Shown one piece after another: positions 23,775 through 35,070 of a stretch of 64,000 nucleotides of DNA. Source of the DNA: Symsagittifera roscoffensis. Taxonomy: Eukaryota > Xenacoelomorpha > Acoela > Convolutidae. The translations under genes and the position numbers were made by a program. Every line of letters begins with the position of its first letter. Position 1 is the first letter of the stretch. The notes under the pieces are model-generated. The model did not search any database, had not been told where the DNA came from, and saw nothing but the letters and a program-made list of their open reading frames with translations. The stretch covers positions 31,374,318-31,438,317 of the forward strand of contig NC_087068.1 in NCBI RefSeq assembly GCF_963678635.1, in the 5' to 3' direction.

Positions 23775-24990
23775 GAGTCGTAAAGATTCAACAATGAATC
23801 ACGTTGAAAATTTGCGAGAAACGATATTGGTGTGAATAAAACTACTCAAAGCTAAGTTGGAACAATAACTGCAGCAGTTACTGTACTTTAGTTCAACGGA
23901 GACGTAGCTCCTGCCAATTGCCTAATTAAAGTTAAGAGAACACTCACAAAAAAAAGACAAACTCAACATAGAAATTAGCGTTTTCGTTTGTAAAAATTGA
24001 ACAGATCGTGTAGGATATTACAAGCGTTGCATGTGCAAAAAACCAAAAAAAAAGGTTATTTTCAGTACCAATTGTTTTGTAATCGGAGAGCTAAATTTGC
24101 CTTCATTCTGTTTAATAATTTGACGCTAGCCTTAATAGATAATAAAAATCAAGCAGCCTAAATATAACGCGATTTGGACTCATTTTCTATTCAAAAACAT
24201 GTTGAAAAATTTACCGTATTGAGAAACAACTTCATATTGAGAAACTTACTCCTTATTTTATCAGTCAGCAAAGATCCAGTAAATTTCAATTTCAAATAGC
24301 GAAACTTCGAAACTCAACGGAATTGAGAGAAGATCTTTTCCAGTCATAATGATAAATCTCTAAAAGATCGTTTGTCAACAATTAACAATGAACTCATAAA
24401 AATTAATTTCAGAAACAATCAAGTAAATTCCCTTGTTTGTAGACATTTTGATTTTTGTTTGAAAAACTATGATATCGAGAAAACTACGGATTCGATGGGT
24501 TCACTATTTCAGGCATGATTCGCATTCTAAACAATTTACTGCCGTTATTTAGCCAATTTTTCAAATAAAAACTCAGGAAAAAGGATGGGTCTCCAGAACT
24601 GAAACAGGATATTGAAAAAAATCCTAGGCACAAAACTTTCTCGGTGAATAGCACTAGTACTTACACCTACATGCTAAAAGTAGCCATGCTAATGAAGGAT
24701 AGCTTAAGCATGCACATATAATAAACTATGTTTAAATTTTAAGAGTGATTCAAACCTCGCGAAATACGGGCCTCTTTCAAATTCACAATTCTACTACAGT
24801 CAACAAAAAATGGACCTTTTTTAGTTATAGTTAGTTCAAAAACCTGTGATATCTCAAAATTGAATAACACTTGGGAGCTTTAAAAGGTCATCTTTTCAGG
24901 TATGATTAGAAAATGTAAATCGACTCTCTCATAAGTTAATAAGATGATCCAAAAAATATTAGTTTTATATGATTTGAATCAACAAATCTT
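23775..24990. other. Non-coding AT-rich DNA
   Basis: No gene recognised. Two short segments near 24470 and 24850 loosely echo the 166-bp satellite monomer (GATATC(G/T)AGAAAACTAC- and TCAGGCATGATTCGCA-like strings). Confidence 0.3.
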
Positions 24991-25655
24991 GTGTGGAAGG
25001 CCCTCAATGGAGGGACTTTAGTGAGAAGATTTTGCATGCCTATCCCAAGAAGCAGATATCATCTCATCAAAACCTCATCCTCAAAGTATATCCTAATTGC
25101 TGACTCGCAAGCGAGGTACCTGCAAGCTGGAAACCTGAAAATCCTATCGCTACCTGGTGCAAGTGCAAATCACTTTTACGACTATCTTCCCCCGAAAGAC
25201 CTGTTTGATGCAATAATCCTCTTCATTGGTGGTAACAACCTTTACTACTATACAACGCCAATTGATACCCTTTTGCGTTTAGTAGCTGACCAAGTTATCG
25301 ATCTTGCGAACTTTCTCTGTGAACGAGCCAAGACTGTCTTTGTTCTAGCAATTCCTGAATGTGACGAAAATAAAACCCGATAGAAAGGTGTCAGCGACAT
25401 TCTTCAAGCGACTAGCGAGCGAAAGCCGAGTATGAACGTGCCAGTCAATTGAAAATACAGAGGTGTTGCAAACTATCTGTCTGGAGAACGATACTTCAGC
25501 AAGAAAGACTGTATCATTTAAACAACAACGGTCTAAAAAATCTCAAAAACTTGGTTAAGGAAAAAATTTTGTACAAGAATTACAGCAAAGAATTCAACGA
25601 TAAAGGAAATATCGGAGAAATAGACTGCCCTATAATCAACTGCCATTGGAAATAG
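24991..25655 (+). pseudogene. SGNH esterase-like ORF of the decayed element
   Basis: The first frame (24991-25383, 130 codons) has the order of an SGNH/GDSL hydrolase: block I as ILIADSQARYL (Ser), block II as LPGASANHF (Gly) and block III as FIGGNNLYY (Asn). After a frameshift, a second frame (25449-25655) supplies a block-V-like YHLNNNGLKNL with the His but without the usual Asp. Esterase-like domains are known in first ORFs of CR1-clade retrotransposons. The frame break and the altered blocks show it is no longer functional. Confidence 0.65.
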
Positions 25656-25731
25656 TGATCGTGCGTTTTTTTTGGGGGTTATCAAGTTGTAAATGTATCC
25701 TATTATATACCAGATTATTATGATTCTCAAA

Positions 25732-25805
25732 GTTCCCTTCAGGTTCCACCGCGAAAAGAAATTTTGATATTTGGACTAAGCCAAATTTCCCTTCAGGTTC
25801 CACCG
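25732..25805. repeat. Short direct repeat before ORF1 of the decayed element
   Basis: A TTCCCTTCAGGTTCCACCG string occurs at about 25732 and again at about 25786, some 54 bases apart. It contains a small GGTtccACC dyad. It sits between the esterase ORF and the PHD-finger ORF, where the sister element has a different pair of direct repeats (29868/29934). Confidence 0.6.
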
Positions 25806-25871
25806 GCTCAAAGTTCGAAAACAAACTTTCTAGAGGAATTTTCATAGCAAAATGACATAGCACATAGCAAA

Positions 25872-26860
25872 ATGACTCGAGAAAACTGCGCAACCTGCAA
25901 TCAAAAAATAAAAAACGATAACAATTTCCTTTATGGTATCTGCACAAAATCACTCCACCTTAGTCCAGAGTGTATCGAGTTTGATCAGGAATGCATTGAT
26001 GTTATCATAATATTGAAGGACAATCTCTTACACATCTGCAATAACTGCAAATCGAAAAAAATAAACTTTCTTGACCAACGTCGAAACCGAACATGTAAAT
26101 GATCAGTTAGATCAACAACCGGGAAAGTTCCAAGAAGAAACGAATGATCAAATGAAAAAACTTCAGGAACAAATGCAAACACTGACCGAAAAAGTTGAAA
26201 AATCAAACAAATTAATGAGTAGTGTGCAACATGAAGTCACAGACGTGAAAAATGACACTAAATCATACAAGCAATCGTTATGAAAAGTGAAACCCGGAAA
26301 ATCTGATGAAACTCCTGAAAAAAAACAACTTTAGGCATTCGAGGTAAGACACTGACACGGCCGATGATAGACTTTACGCCGATCTCAAAGTAATAGAAAC
26401 TTTGCTCCAATTCCTCAGAGTGGAAGATAGAAAAAAGAGCACAACGACTCGGTTAATATGAATAAGATAAAGAGAAACCGCGAACATTATTGATGAAGAC
26501 CGAAAACCCTATAAGCCGAGACATGATTTTAAGATCAGCCTATAAATTAAAAGAATACAATCAAGCGGTCTATATCAACCCAGAATTAAACAGCACCAAT
26601 ACCAAAAAAAAACGAATGCCTCAAAAAGCGTAGACCACCAATTGATGATAACAACAATAACTTAAACACGAAAGATATAAGAATAAAAAATTTCTGTGTG
26701 GAAATCTGTGTAAAAAGAAACTAGGTTTCATTCGAAGAAAGCTCCCTAGAAAACCGAATGAAAAATTAAACGAAACCAGAAATGAGAAATAGCAGTCAAC
26801 ACTGACATTGCTCACACAATATTCAAAGTATCCTAAAATTAAACCGTCGCACAAAATTTG
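25872..26860 (+). pseudogene. ORF1 remnant: PHD-type finger and coiled coil
   Basis: The frame 25872-26102 has a PHD-like Cys/His array (ENCATCNQK... C..SLHLSPEC ... HICNNCKSKK). A second frame (26071-26283) continues with a heptad-rich coiled coil (LQEQMQTLTEKVE). From 26284 to about 26860 the sequence is degenerate in all frames, where the sister element has its RNA-binding-like C-terminal domain. Frameshifted and non-functional. Confidence 0.65.
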
Positions 26861-26869
26861 CTAACACTT

Positions 26870-29040
26870 TGAATTCCTTTGACTACGACATCGTATGTAT
26901 AACACAGCCCTGGCTAACATCAGGCATTACAAACAACGCACTTTTTCTTAAAAAATAACAGGTATGACCGAAGTGACAGACAGTTATCGATGGACAATAA
27001 GACAAAACTTGGTGGAGTCTTCATTGCGATCAAAAATGAAATTTCCCATAAGCACGTCCAAATGTATCTCAATCACCAAGATTACAAAACCATAAAACTG
27101 TCAATAAAAGGAAATGAAATACTTAAATGCTGCGTCTATAATGCCCCATTTCCTAGTCAATACCAATGGAATGTTTCAGACTTTAATTTAATAACTGAAA
27201 AAATCAACCGAAAGGCTATTGAACTTGAATGTAAATATGCCATAATTACGGATGATGTTAACTTTTCTCAAACAAACTGGAACTCTATGTCTTCAAACAA
27301 CTTGTACCAAACAGAACTTCTCACCAAACTGGTCGAATATAACTTCCGTAATCTAACAAATGAACAATTGGATGTTGTTTTTTTGTAATAATACAGAGTC
27401 CATCATTACTTGCGTTTACGATGAAAATCTTGCAAACCAAATTTGTTTTAACGAAAACTTCTCGAATCATAGACCAATTAAAACCATTTTTATGTCCAAA
27501 TACCCCCAAAATGGAATTCGGAGCATCAATGGTTAAATACGCATTTAAAAAGGCCGATTGGGAGAAATTGAATCAAAGCATTATTTACATGCCCTTTAAT
27601 CCGTAATGCTATAGCAATCCAAGCGTATTGCTAAATCAATGGTACAAATGGCTGTGGGACAAAATTGACCTTTGTGTACAAAGAATTACAAAACACCGAT
27701 CAAAACTACCTCCTTGGATCTCTAGTTTTACATCTAACCTGATGAAAAGAGCAAATACAATCCGATAACAGCAAACATAAAACTCAGTAAACTTATTAAA
27801 CTGAAAGGATTTGAAAAACAAATTGAAAAATCATCTGAGAACGACCTATCTGAATTTGAGAAAACCGTTTTTGAAGTTAGAACATTCAGCAAAATATAAA
27901 AATATCTAAAATACATACGGAAAGCTCCTGGTGAAATCTGGAAAGCTAGAAAGCAACGAAGCCTGCGGTAAAGCTGAGTTACTGAACGATTACTTCATAT
28001 CAGTGTTCGGCCAAAGTAAAACACCGATTCCAACGGGCACACGAGGCGGATTGAACGATTTAAAAATATCTGATAAACAATTAAGTGACATTATGCGCCA
28101 CTTAAATGCGGACAAATCAACCGGACCAGATAACATTGGAAATCTAATTCTGAAAAAATACTATCACACTCTTTGTAAATCCATGAAACTAATTTTTCAA
28201 ACTTTCTCGAATAGAAGGTATTTTCCGACATTTTGGAAAATTAGTTAAGTTACACCAATTTTCAAAGAAGATGAAGCAGACGTTACTTTGTTGCTGTTCT
28301 AAAATCTTTGAAAAACTAATCTTTGATGAAATTTCGAACTTTTTCTGGACAAGAATCCACCCTATTCAATACGGTTTTCGGAAAAAGCGATCGGCCACAC
28401 TACAGTAAATATATTTTCTTGATAAATTATATAAATACAATGATTTCGAATCGACGAAAGAACTCAGCGTGCTATATCTCAATTTTACAAAAGCCTTTGA
28501 CACCGCCCACATGATAAATTACTGCTCAAACTTGAAGAGCAAGGACTAGGCGGAAGTGTCATAGGCCTATCAACTCATACTTATATGAGAGACAACATGT
28601 TCAAATCAATCAGAAAAGGTCCCGCCAAAAAATTGTCACCAGCGGAGTACCCCAAGGGTCTATCAATGGACCACTATTATTCCTCCTCTTCATCAATGAT
28701 TTACCTGAAACGGTGAAAAAAATTTCTTGTTACGGGTACGCAGATGGCTTTAAAGCAATAATCCAGCGCCACGGTGAAATGAACAAAGCAACAGAAAACA
28801 TTGAAAAATGGCTTTCTGAAAATAAGATGACACCAAATACAAAGTAGTTTCATATTGTAAACATTAAAGGAGCTCTAAAAGCCAATCTCATGGACAGTCC
28901 TCTGGAGCCAGTGGAATCCCAACGTGATCTAGGGCTCATTGTATATCAAAACCTTAACTGGTCTGAAAATGTTTAAATACGTTCCAAAAAGGCAATGAAT
29001 GGTCTCTTTCGAATTAAAAGAAACCTTACTTCGGCCTCCG
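26870..29040 (+). pseudogene. ORF2 remnant: endonuclease and reverse transcriptase
   Basis: The region 26990-27388 codes for an apurinic-endonuclease-like segment (GGVFIAIKN, YNAPFPSQYQW, AIITDDVNFSQTNW), parallel to the sister element's SCTNWKSLSS region. The region 27931-28248 codes for the RT N-terminal KSTGPDNIGN region. Further RT blocks are recognisable in shifting frames: LNFTKAFDTAH near 28480, [22 protein letters not shown] near 28640, and a YADG (normally YADD) box near 28740. The A-to-G-type loss in the catalytic box and the many frameshifts make it inactive. Confidence 0.75.
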
Positions 29041-29251
29041 AAAATCCAGGGTTCGGGAGATAAACTTACTAAATAGATATTTTCAGTTAAAAAAGAATAA
29101 CAGGGCAGCCGTGGTGGCCCTCTATTTCTAACTACTGATTATCACTACACCAAATTCAACAAACCTGGTCTCTGGGGAAACAGCTTCTTCCTTATTTTCT
29201 CCATCTCCAGTACCAGCTGAGTTCTTTCCTTATTTCCTTATTTTTATCTCT

Positions 29252-29842
29252 ATGTTAGAAATCATAGCCGCAAGTTCCCTTTCTCACTCAATCGAACAAG
29301 GTCTAACCCCTGAACAGAAAAATATAGTAAAGCAAATTGTCTACGCCGAGGGGGGATTTAACCTGAACCCAAGGACGAACTTTAAATTTAAAAACGTTAC
29401 CGATTAGATACGAGCAACGAGCAAATCTATTATACTGTGGCACGATCTTATCAACAATTCGATCACAGAGTTTAAAAAGATCAAACCCCTTACGACTCAG
29501 CAACTCCTGGATACTCTCAGAAGCTTTAACAATCTGTTTGCTATTGTCTACTGTCAGCGTACGGGAGCAGAAAATATATTCGACGAGCTACGAACTCTTG
29601 ACACGATTGTCATCGACGTTACAAAACATCTTATCAGTAAATCAGAGAGTCTAGACGAAAACATCACAGGACTTTATCGCGAGCTTCACCAGTCATCTGA
29701 TCTAGAACTACGATCTCTCTCGGTAGTCTTGCACTACTATCCGAACCTTCACGCGATCTTCAAAACCCGCTCCAAGAAAAGCAAACCATCGAAGAATCGA
29801 CGAAGAGCCAAGAAGAGGCAACGCTCAGCAACCCCACAATAA
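29252..29842 (+). pseudogene. Upstream ORF with one internal stop (196 codons)
   Basis: The frame starts at ATG 29252 and ends at TAA 29840-29842. It has a single in-frame TAG at 29405-29407 (codon 52). The protein is mostly helical and soluble and ends in a strongly basic tail (KSKPSKNRRRAKKRQR), so nucleic-acid binding is likely. No domain was recognised, and it is not the esterase found at this position in the decayed sister element. Length, a single lesion and position just before ORF1 argue that it is a genuine element gene rather than chance. Confidence 0.5.
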
Positions 29843-29867
29843 AACGGTTAATAAAACTCGTACTGGT

Positions 29868-29964
29868 TGTACTCTTTGAGTCCTTTGACTCGGAGTCACC
29901 TTTCTAGTTTTACTACATTAGTATATAACTGAGTGTACTCTTTGAGTCTTTTGACTCGGAGTCC
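29868..29964. repeat. Paired dyad-containing direct repeats before ORF1
   Basis: The string TGTACTCTTTGAGTC(C/T)TTTGACTCGGAGTC occurs at 29868 and 29934, 66 bases apart, with one mismatch. Each copy holds two overlapping dyads (GAGTC-N4-GACTC and GACTC-G-GAGTC) that could form alternative hairpins. They fill the space between the upstream ORF stop and the ORF1 ATG, so a role in promoter, packaging or translation control is possible. Confidence 0.65.
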
Positions 29965-29977
29965 TCACCAAACAAAT

Positions 29978-30838
29978 ATGACACGAAATCGTGAAATGAC
30001 CACTGATTCCGTATGCGAAACTTGCCAACAAACCAAAAAGAATGAAGATACTTTCTGTTGCATCGTGTGTAATTGCAAAATGCACCTGACGAAAAGCTGT
30101 ACCAGCCTAAGCGATACAGCAATCAATGGTATTACGACACTGGGAAAAAACATTGCTCTACTCTGCAACAAATGTGTGGATTCCAACGGATATGAGAGAC
30201 TCCGAAAAGCAGTCAGTGACGCTGAACAAACCTCGCCGAAGCAATTCAAGAAGATTGAAGAGGACATGGACGAACTCAGAAAGAACGTACAGGAGATTAA
30301 AACGCTGTTCTCCCAAACCACAATGAAGCCAAATGAGATCAAATCAGAAGCAAAAACCAAGGTACCGATAAACGCAACGCCGAAACAAGAAAATCAAAAC
30401 GGAATCCGCATCCGCGGCATCCCTGAACTAAACGACAAAGATCAAAGAAAAAGACAAGAAAATGACCTCCAACAAGTAAAGGAAATCTTGGAGCACATGC
30501 AAATTGTGCCAGAGATAGTTGATCTGTTCCGGATGGGTCAACGACAGGAAGGCAAGGACCGAACCATACTGGTAAAAGTCCCAATTTGGCAGAAACGACT
30601 AATACTATCATCCGCTTGCCGCCTAAAAACATATGACAAACCTGTGTTTGTCAGCCGCGAGCTATCAGTGGATGAAGCAAAACTCGAAAATCAAGCACTG
30701 CAAAAACGGCGGGAGCTCATAAGCGAAAACATCGATAAACAAAACCTGCGCATCCGCGATGGAAAACGCTACCAGAAAATAGAAAACAGATGGACAGCAG
30801 TTGCAACCGAAAAAACGGAGAACTCAATCTCCAATTGA
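29978..30838 (+). CDS. ORF1: PHD finger, coiled coil, L1-ORF1p-like C-terminus
   Basis: 286 residues from ATG 29978; the earlier in-frame GTG was not chosen. Residues 12-60 form a PHD-like zinc finger (CETCQQ, FCCIVCNCKMHLTKSC, ALLCNKC). Residues about 68-115 are a heptad coiled coil, as in trimerising ORF1 proteins. A basic linker leads to a domain starting IRIRGIPELND with FRMGQ and RTILVKVP. This resembles the RRM/C-terminal (transposase-22-like) region of L1-type ORF1p, implying an RNA-binding chaperone that packages element RNA. The stop is TGA followed by CTAG, and the same frame continues open into ORF2. Confidence 0.8.
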   Translation: MTRNREMTTDSVCETCQQTKKNEDTFCCIVCNCKMHLTKSCTSLSDTAINGITTLGKNIALLCNKCVDSNGYERLRKAVSDAEQTSPKQFKKIEEDMDELRKNVQEIKTLFSQTTMKPNEIKSEAKTKVPINATPKQENQNGIRIRGIPELNDKDQRKRQENDLQQVKEILEHMQIVPEIVDLFRMGQRQEGKDRTILVKVPIWQKRLILSSACRLKTYDKPVFVSRELSVDEAKLENQALQKRRELISENIDKQNLRIRDGKRYQKIENRWTAVATEKTENSISN

Positions 30839-33703
30839 CTAGAACTCTTTCATAGCCTACTCATCTACAACTTCCGAAGCATACTCGAATACAATCGAAG
30901 ATCAAACTTCGCAAATGCGATAAACACAAGCTGTCAATACCAACTACTTTGCCTAACCGAAACATGGTTAACCAACGACATAACAGACAACTCCATATTC
31001 TTGCCTCAATTTGAACTCTATCGATCTGAAAGAACTTCAAAAGCCGGTCTATCAAAACACGGAGGAGTTCTAATTGGCATCAACGCCAACATACCACATA
31101 ACCGCATTGATACAGGCATGCAAGACTGCGTAATGGTTCAACTCAAGATATCTGTACCAATACTTGTCTGCTGTATATATTGTGCCCCTGTGTATAGCCC
31201 ATACCGATGGTCACTAGATCAACTTAACTCATTGCTGAACTTAATAAAAGCAACACAACGCGAGCAAGGCATACAAAATCTTGTCATTGTTGGAGATATC
31301 AACTTCTCGTGTACAAATTGGAAATCACTCTCATCAAAATGCAAATACGAACAAAGCATCCTAGACAACTTCCAGGAATTAAACCTGGAACAATTCATCA
31401 TAACCGATACTGGAAAGAGCCTGGATATCCTGCTCTGCAACAATCCTGATATCATACTAGACGTATACATGGACAATCGGCTCAAAAACGACTTCACCTC
31501 AGATCACCCACCTTACGGCTCAAAGTTACATATGAATCACAAAATAAATCACGAAAGGGTCCCTCTACCCTCCCAAAAGTACGACTTTTCAGGCTTTGCC
31601 TTCAAAAAAGCCAACTGGAACGAAATCAACGAATATGTGCGAGAGCACCACTTCAACCCATACTGCTACAGCAACGTTGATCTCCTGGTAGATCAGTGGT
31701 ATAATTGGATCTACGGTATTATAGTCAAACACATACCCCGAACAACCCAACATAGGAAACATCTAGCGCCCTGGGTTTCTCCCACGAGCTCAAACCTCAT
31801 GAAAAAAGTAGAAACTCTCAGACGCCAAAGTAAAACAAATACCCTAAAGATCCAGCAATTACAAACTGAATTGTCCTTATCGCTCTCAGCAGACCAATGC
31901 AATCATGAAACAGAAATTTTCAAGTCTGGAATCTTCTCAAACGTCCAAAAATACCTCAAAACTATCATGAAAACAAGCTCAATCCCAACTGAAGTATTTC
32001 TTGACGATAAGTCAGCTAATACCGATATCGAAAAAGCCGAATTAATTAATCAGTACTTCCAATCCGTTTTCAGTTAGAATCACCACGATTATACTCTCAC
32101 AGAGGGACAGCCCAAGCTGTCGATGATTCATTTCTCAGAACTAGAAATACAACTCGTTCTCCAATCGCTGGACGAGAGCAAGGCCAAAGGACTTGACCGT
32201 ATGGGGAACAACCTGCTGAAAAAATTATCAGACTCCCTACCAAAGTCACTGCATCTCATATTCAACACAATTGCAAACAAATGCTTCTTCCCATCATTCT
32301 GGAAAACAAGCGAAATAATCCCCATACTTAAAGAAGGGAACAAACAAATGGTAGAGAATTACAGACCGATCAGCCTCCTCATAGCAGTATCCAAAGTCCT
32401 CGAGAAACTTATTTTCGACAGAATGTACCCAATCTTATCCACCGCATTGTCCCAATCTCAACACGGTTTTCGGCAAAGACGCTCATCTATAACAAACCTA
32501 ATCGAATACCTGCACAAAATGTTTGTGAACTTTGACAATAGCAACTGCCACTTCCTAGCGTCATTTTACCTCGACTTCCAGAAGGCTTTCGACAAAGTAA
32601 ATCACAATATAACGATCGCAAAACTCAGCAGAGCTGGAATAACAGGCCCAATATTGGATCTAATCAAAAGTTACCTGACCGGTCGAACCCAAACAGTACG
32701 CATCGGCAGCTCGGTCTCAAGCCAACTGCCAATTTATAGTGGAGTGCCGCAAGGATCTATTCTAGAGCCACTCCTTTTATTAGTATACATCAACGACTTG
32801 CCAAAATGTGTCATGTCATCGTGCTACGGCTATGCGGATGACTATAAAATTATGGGCACCGACCCGACTACCCTGCACATTGATATTAGAAAAGCCTGGA
32901 AGTGGTGTGAAACCAATGAAATGCGCCTCAATATGACCAAGAGCAAAACACTAGTAATTAAGGGCGAGTGCAACCTAAGTATATTCTCGTACAAATTCGA
33001 ACAGCCTAACGAACTTAAAGATCTTGGAATGATAATGTCAAAAAATCTTAACTGGACTTCTCATGCAAACAATCGTTCGAGCAAAGCACTGAAGGCCCTA
33101 TACTGCATCAAAAGAAACTTATCACCTGCCACAACCATGAACAACAGGAAAAATGCATATAAAAGCTATGTAGTACCTATCGTTAGCTATGCATCATCAG
33201 TCTGGAAACCCTCAAAGCAAGATCTTGCCACCTTAGAAAAAGTGCAACAGAGAGCAACGAAATGGATACTTGGAAATAAACAAATTCCTTATAAATCGAG
33301 GTTAACCACTCTTCAAATTCTTCCCTTGTCTCTTTACCAAGAAATGCATGTACTACTTTTGTTCGCGAACATTCTAAGAGGAAAGACCGACCTGGAATGG
33401 TGGCGATTTATAGAAATCACTGAATCAAATCAACCGAAAACAACAAGACGTTTCAACGCGAAGAACTTTCGACTTTATAAATGCGAATCTGATTTCTGGC
33501 AACGCGCCTGCAGCCTGACAAACATATTTCACGATCACCTGAAATATGAAGTCCTATTAAGTGACTCAATTAAACCAAAAATATCAAGAGTGTACTGGCA
33601 ATTCTACGAGAAAATCTACAATGAAGTCGATACCTGCACCTGGAGAATCAACTGCGGATGCACAAGATGCTTAAACTTCAAAAAACTAAACTCATTAAAC
33701 TAA
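30839..33703 (+). CDS. ORF2: endonuclease-reverse transcriptase, one internal TAG
   Basis: The frame is open directly after the ORF1 TGA, with no ATG before the endonuclease starts (LIYNFRSI, then CLTETWL). Endonuclease landmarks: GGVLIGI, CIYCAPVYSPYRW, IVGDINFSCTNW, LLCNNP, SDHPP. An in-frame TAG at 32075-32077 separates this from the RT, whose frame is the same. RT landmarks: [71 protein letters not shown] (the catalytic YADD is intact) and LGMIMSKNLNW. A C-terminal NCGCTRC zinc-like motif completes it. The enzyme nicks the target and copies element RNA by target-primed reverse transcription. The TAG is probably a single nonsense mutation (CAG to TAG would restore sense), making this copy defective or dependent on readthrough. 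Confidence 0.85.
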
Positions 33704-33912
33704 AATATGATCGATCTCATAAACTTGATTCGGGAGCTAACTCCCATGGATGTATCCTAAATTCTGTTTTATTATTATTATTATTATTCATATTTTTAGT
33801 CTGATCTCGCTTGTCGCGATCCAGCAACGCAGTTCTGTACACGCAATATCAAGGACCAGAATCATACAAATTTAAATGAACTTTTACTCTGGAATGATTA
33901 TCAATAAGTATC

Positions 33913-35028
33913 TTACAGCATATCGAGAGGTATATTGTTCATAGGATATAAATTAGTTCTCTGGTCACAGTTTTCACTCAAATATCGGATTTTACTGCAC
34001 TGTTTTAATGGAGCTTCAAGATTTACATCGAAATTTGCTATCGAATTATAGTTTCTAAATTCTTCGTGATGGAAAAACACTAGATTTATTTCCGGCTGCT
34101 TATCCATATCAACTAAATCAATCAATAAAAATTGATCGTCGTTTTTTAATGCCAAATCAGCGACAAAGACTTGAGATTCGCAAAATATACGATTGGTTTG
34201 TCTCATTTTTGGCAATAAACTATCGTAAATAAATTGAGAAATTATACAGTTGTAATGTTCGGGTCGTTTTGCTAAATCTTGGCTGTACAGTCCGTATTTA
34301 CAACAGCATCCAATTATAGAGGAAAGTGACAAAAACACCCGAAACTCATATAACTGATTGATTTGAGGTTCAAATTTAATGAGTCTCAGCACAGGTATGG
34401 TTTTACGGAAAATATCGTGTTCATCGGCTGACGAATTCAGAATACCATTATTGGCGGACATATAATTTTCGATATAGGTTCTAATCCGATCAGACGATTT
34501 TAACAAAGTGATAACATCATTTAGGGAAGAGCTGCAGCAACAGTTTCCACCGATTGCCCAACGCGCATCAATTGCAGAGACATTGTCTACCTTCACAAAA
34601 ACGCTCCCACCTAAAAACTCGATTGAATCTTTTATCCACTTTTGCAAATCAGGGAAATGCGGATGAAGATCAATATCTTGGGATGATGAGTTACTAGAAC
34701 TATCTGAACCAGCAGCCAGTTCTCTTTCAAAGGTGAAATCTGCCTCAGTGTGAAAAATGGGGTCCTCTTCTTGAGAAAAATGATCGGATATATGATCGTC
34801 ACTTGCAATACTGGCAGCAAGATCTTCTCCGTCTTCAAGCATGATGAAAGTATCGCACATCAAGTACTCGATAAAAGCTTCGGACATTATGGTTTCACGC
34901 TCAGGAGGCATGAGCAATTGCATCTCGTCGTTTAACATTGGTTTCAACTTGAATAAAACAAAACACTTTACACTATGTGCAGATAGATCCAAAAAGTGAA
35001 TGCCACGGAAAGAACACTTTATTAGCAA
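33913..35028 (-). CDS. CDC123-like (D123) protein, divergent; 5' end uncertain
   Basis: A 371-codon frame matching CDC123, the ATP-grasp-fold chaperone that joins eIF2 alpha to gamma during initiation-factor assembly. The N-terminal FRGIHFLDL corresponds to the family's FRG strand. An acidic linker follows (residues about 50-110). Near residues 125-165 come HFPDLQKWIKDSIEFLGGSVFVKVDN and AIDARWA, with LKSSDRI and later YEFRVFLSL, as expected. At the C-terminal metal site, where CDC123 has LIDFNPF, this protein reads LIDLVDM, so the metal-binding Asn is lost. The frame at 35028 begins with TTG and stays open to about 35082. The true start may therefore lie in an upstream exon, or the first clear Met is at about residue 31. 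It is intronless and surrounded by transposons; a divergent paralogue or an ageing retrocopy are both possible. Confidence 0.7.
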   Translation of the reverse strand: MLIKCSFRGIHFLDLSAHSVKCFVLFKLKPMLNDEMQLLMPPERETIMSEAFIEYLMCDTFIMLEDGEDLAASIASDDHISDHFSQEEDPIFHTEADFTFERELAAGSDSSSNSSSQDIDLHPHFPDLQKWIKDSIEFLGGSVFVKVDNVSAIDARWAIGGNCCCSSSLNDVITLLKSSDRIRTYIENYMSANNGILNSSADEHDIFRKTIPVLRLIKFEPQINQLYEFRVFLSLSSIIGCCCKYGLYSQDLAKRPEHYNCIISQFIYDSLLPKMRQTNRIFCESQVFVADLALKNDDQFLLIDLVDMDKQPEINLVFFHHEEFRNYNSIANFDVNLEAPLKQCSKIRYLSENCDQRTNLYPMNNIPLDML

Positions 35029-35070
35029 ATTGAAATAACTTTTAGAAGCAAATGTACGTCAACTTCTCAT

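Larger units (their letters stand above)
24991..29040 (+). mobile_element. Decayed CR1/L2-like non-LTR retrotransposon
   Basis: Pieces in the expected order on the plus strand: an SGNH esterase-like ORF (24991 to about 25655), a PHD-finger/coiled-coil ORF1 (25872 to about 26860), an endonuclease (about 26870-27620) and a reverse transcriptase (about 27620-29040). Frames change repeatedly and many stops are present, so the copy is dead. Its ORF1, endonuclease and RT resemble the better-preserved element at 29101-33790, showing that both belong to one group. Confidence 0.8.
29101..33790 (+). mobile_element. CR1/L2-like non-LTR retrotransposon, nearly intact frame
   Basis: The element includes a probable 5' region (from about 29101, GC-rich start CAGGGCAGCCGTGGTGGCC), a short upstream ORF, ORF1, ORF2 with endonuclease and RT, and a 3' end with GATGTATCC followed by an ATT microsatellite (33768-33788). 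Ending in a short tandem repeat is typical of CR1/L2-type elements. ORF1, the endonuclease and the RT lie in one reading frame broken by only two stops (TGA 30836-30838; TAG 32075-32077). Confidence 0.85.
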
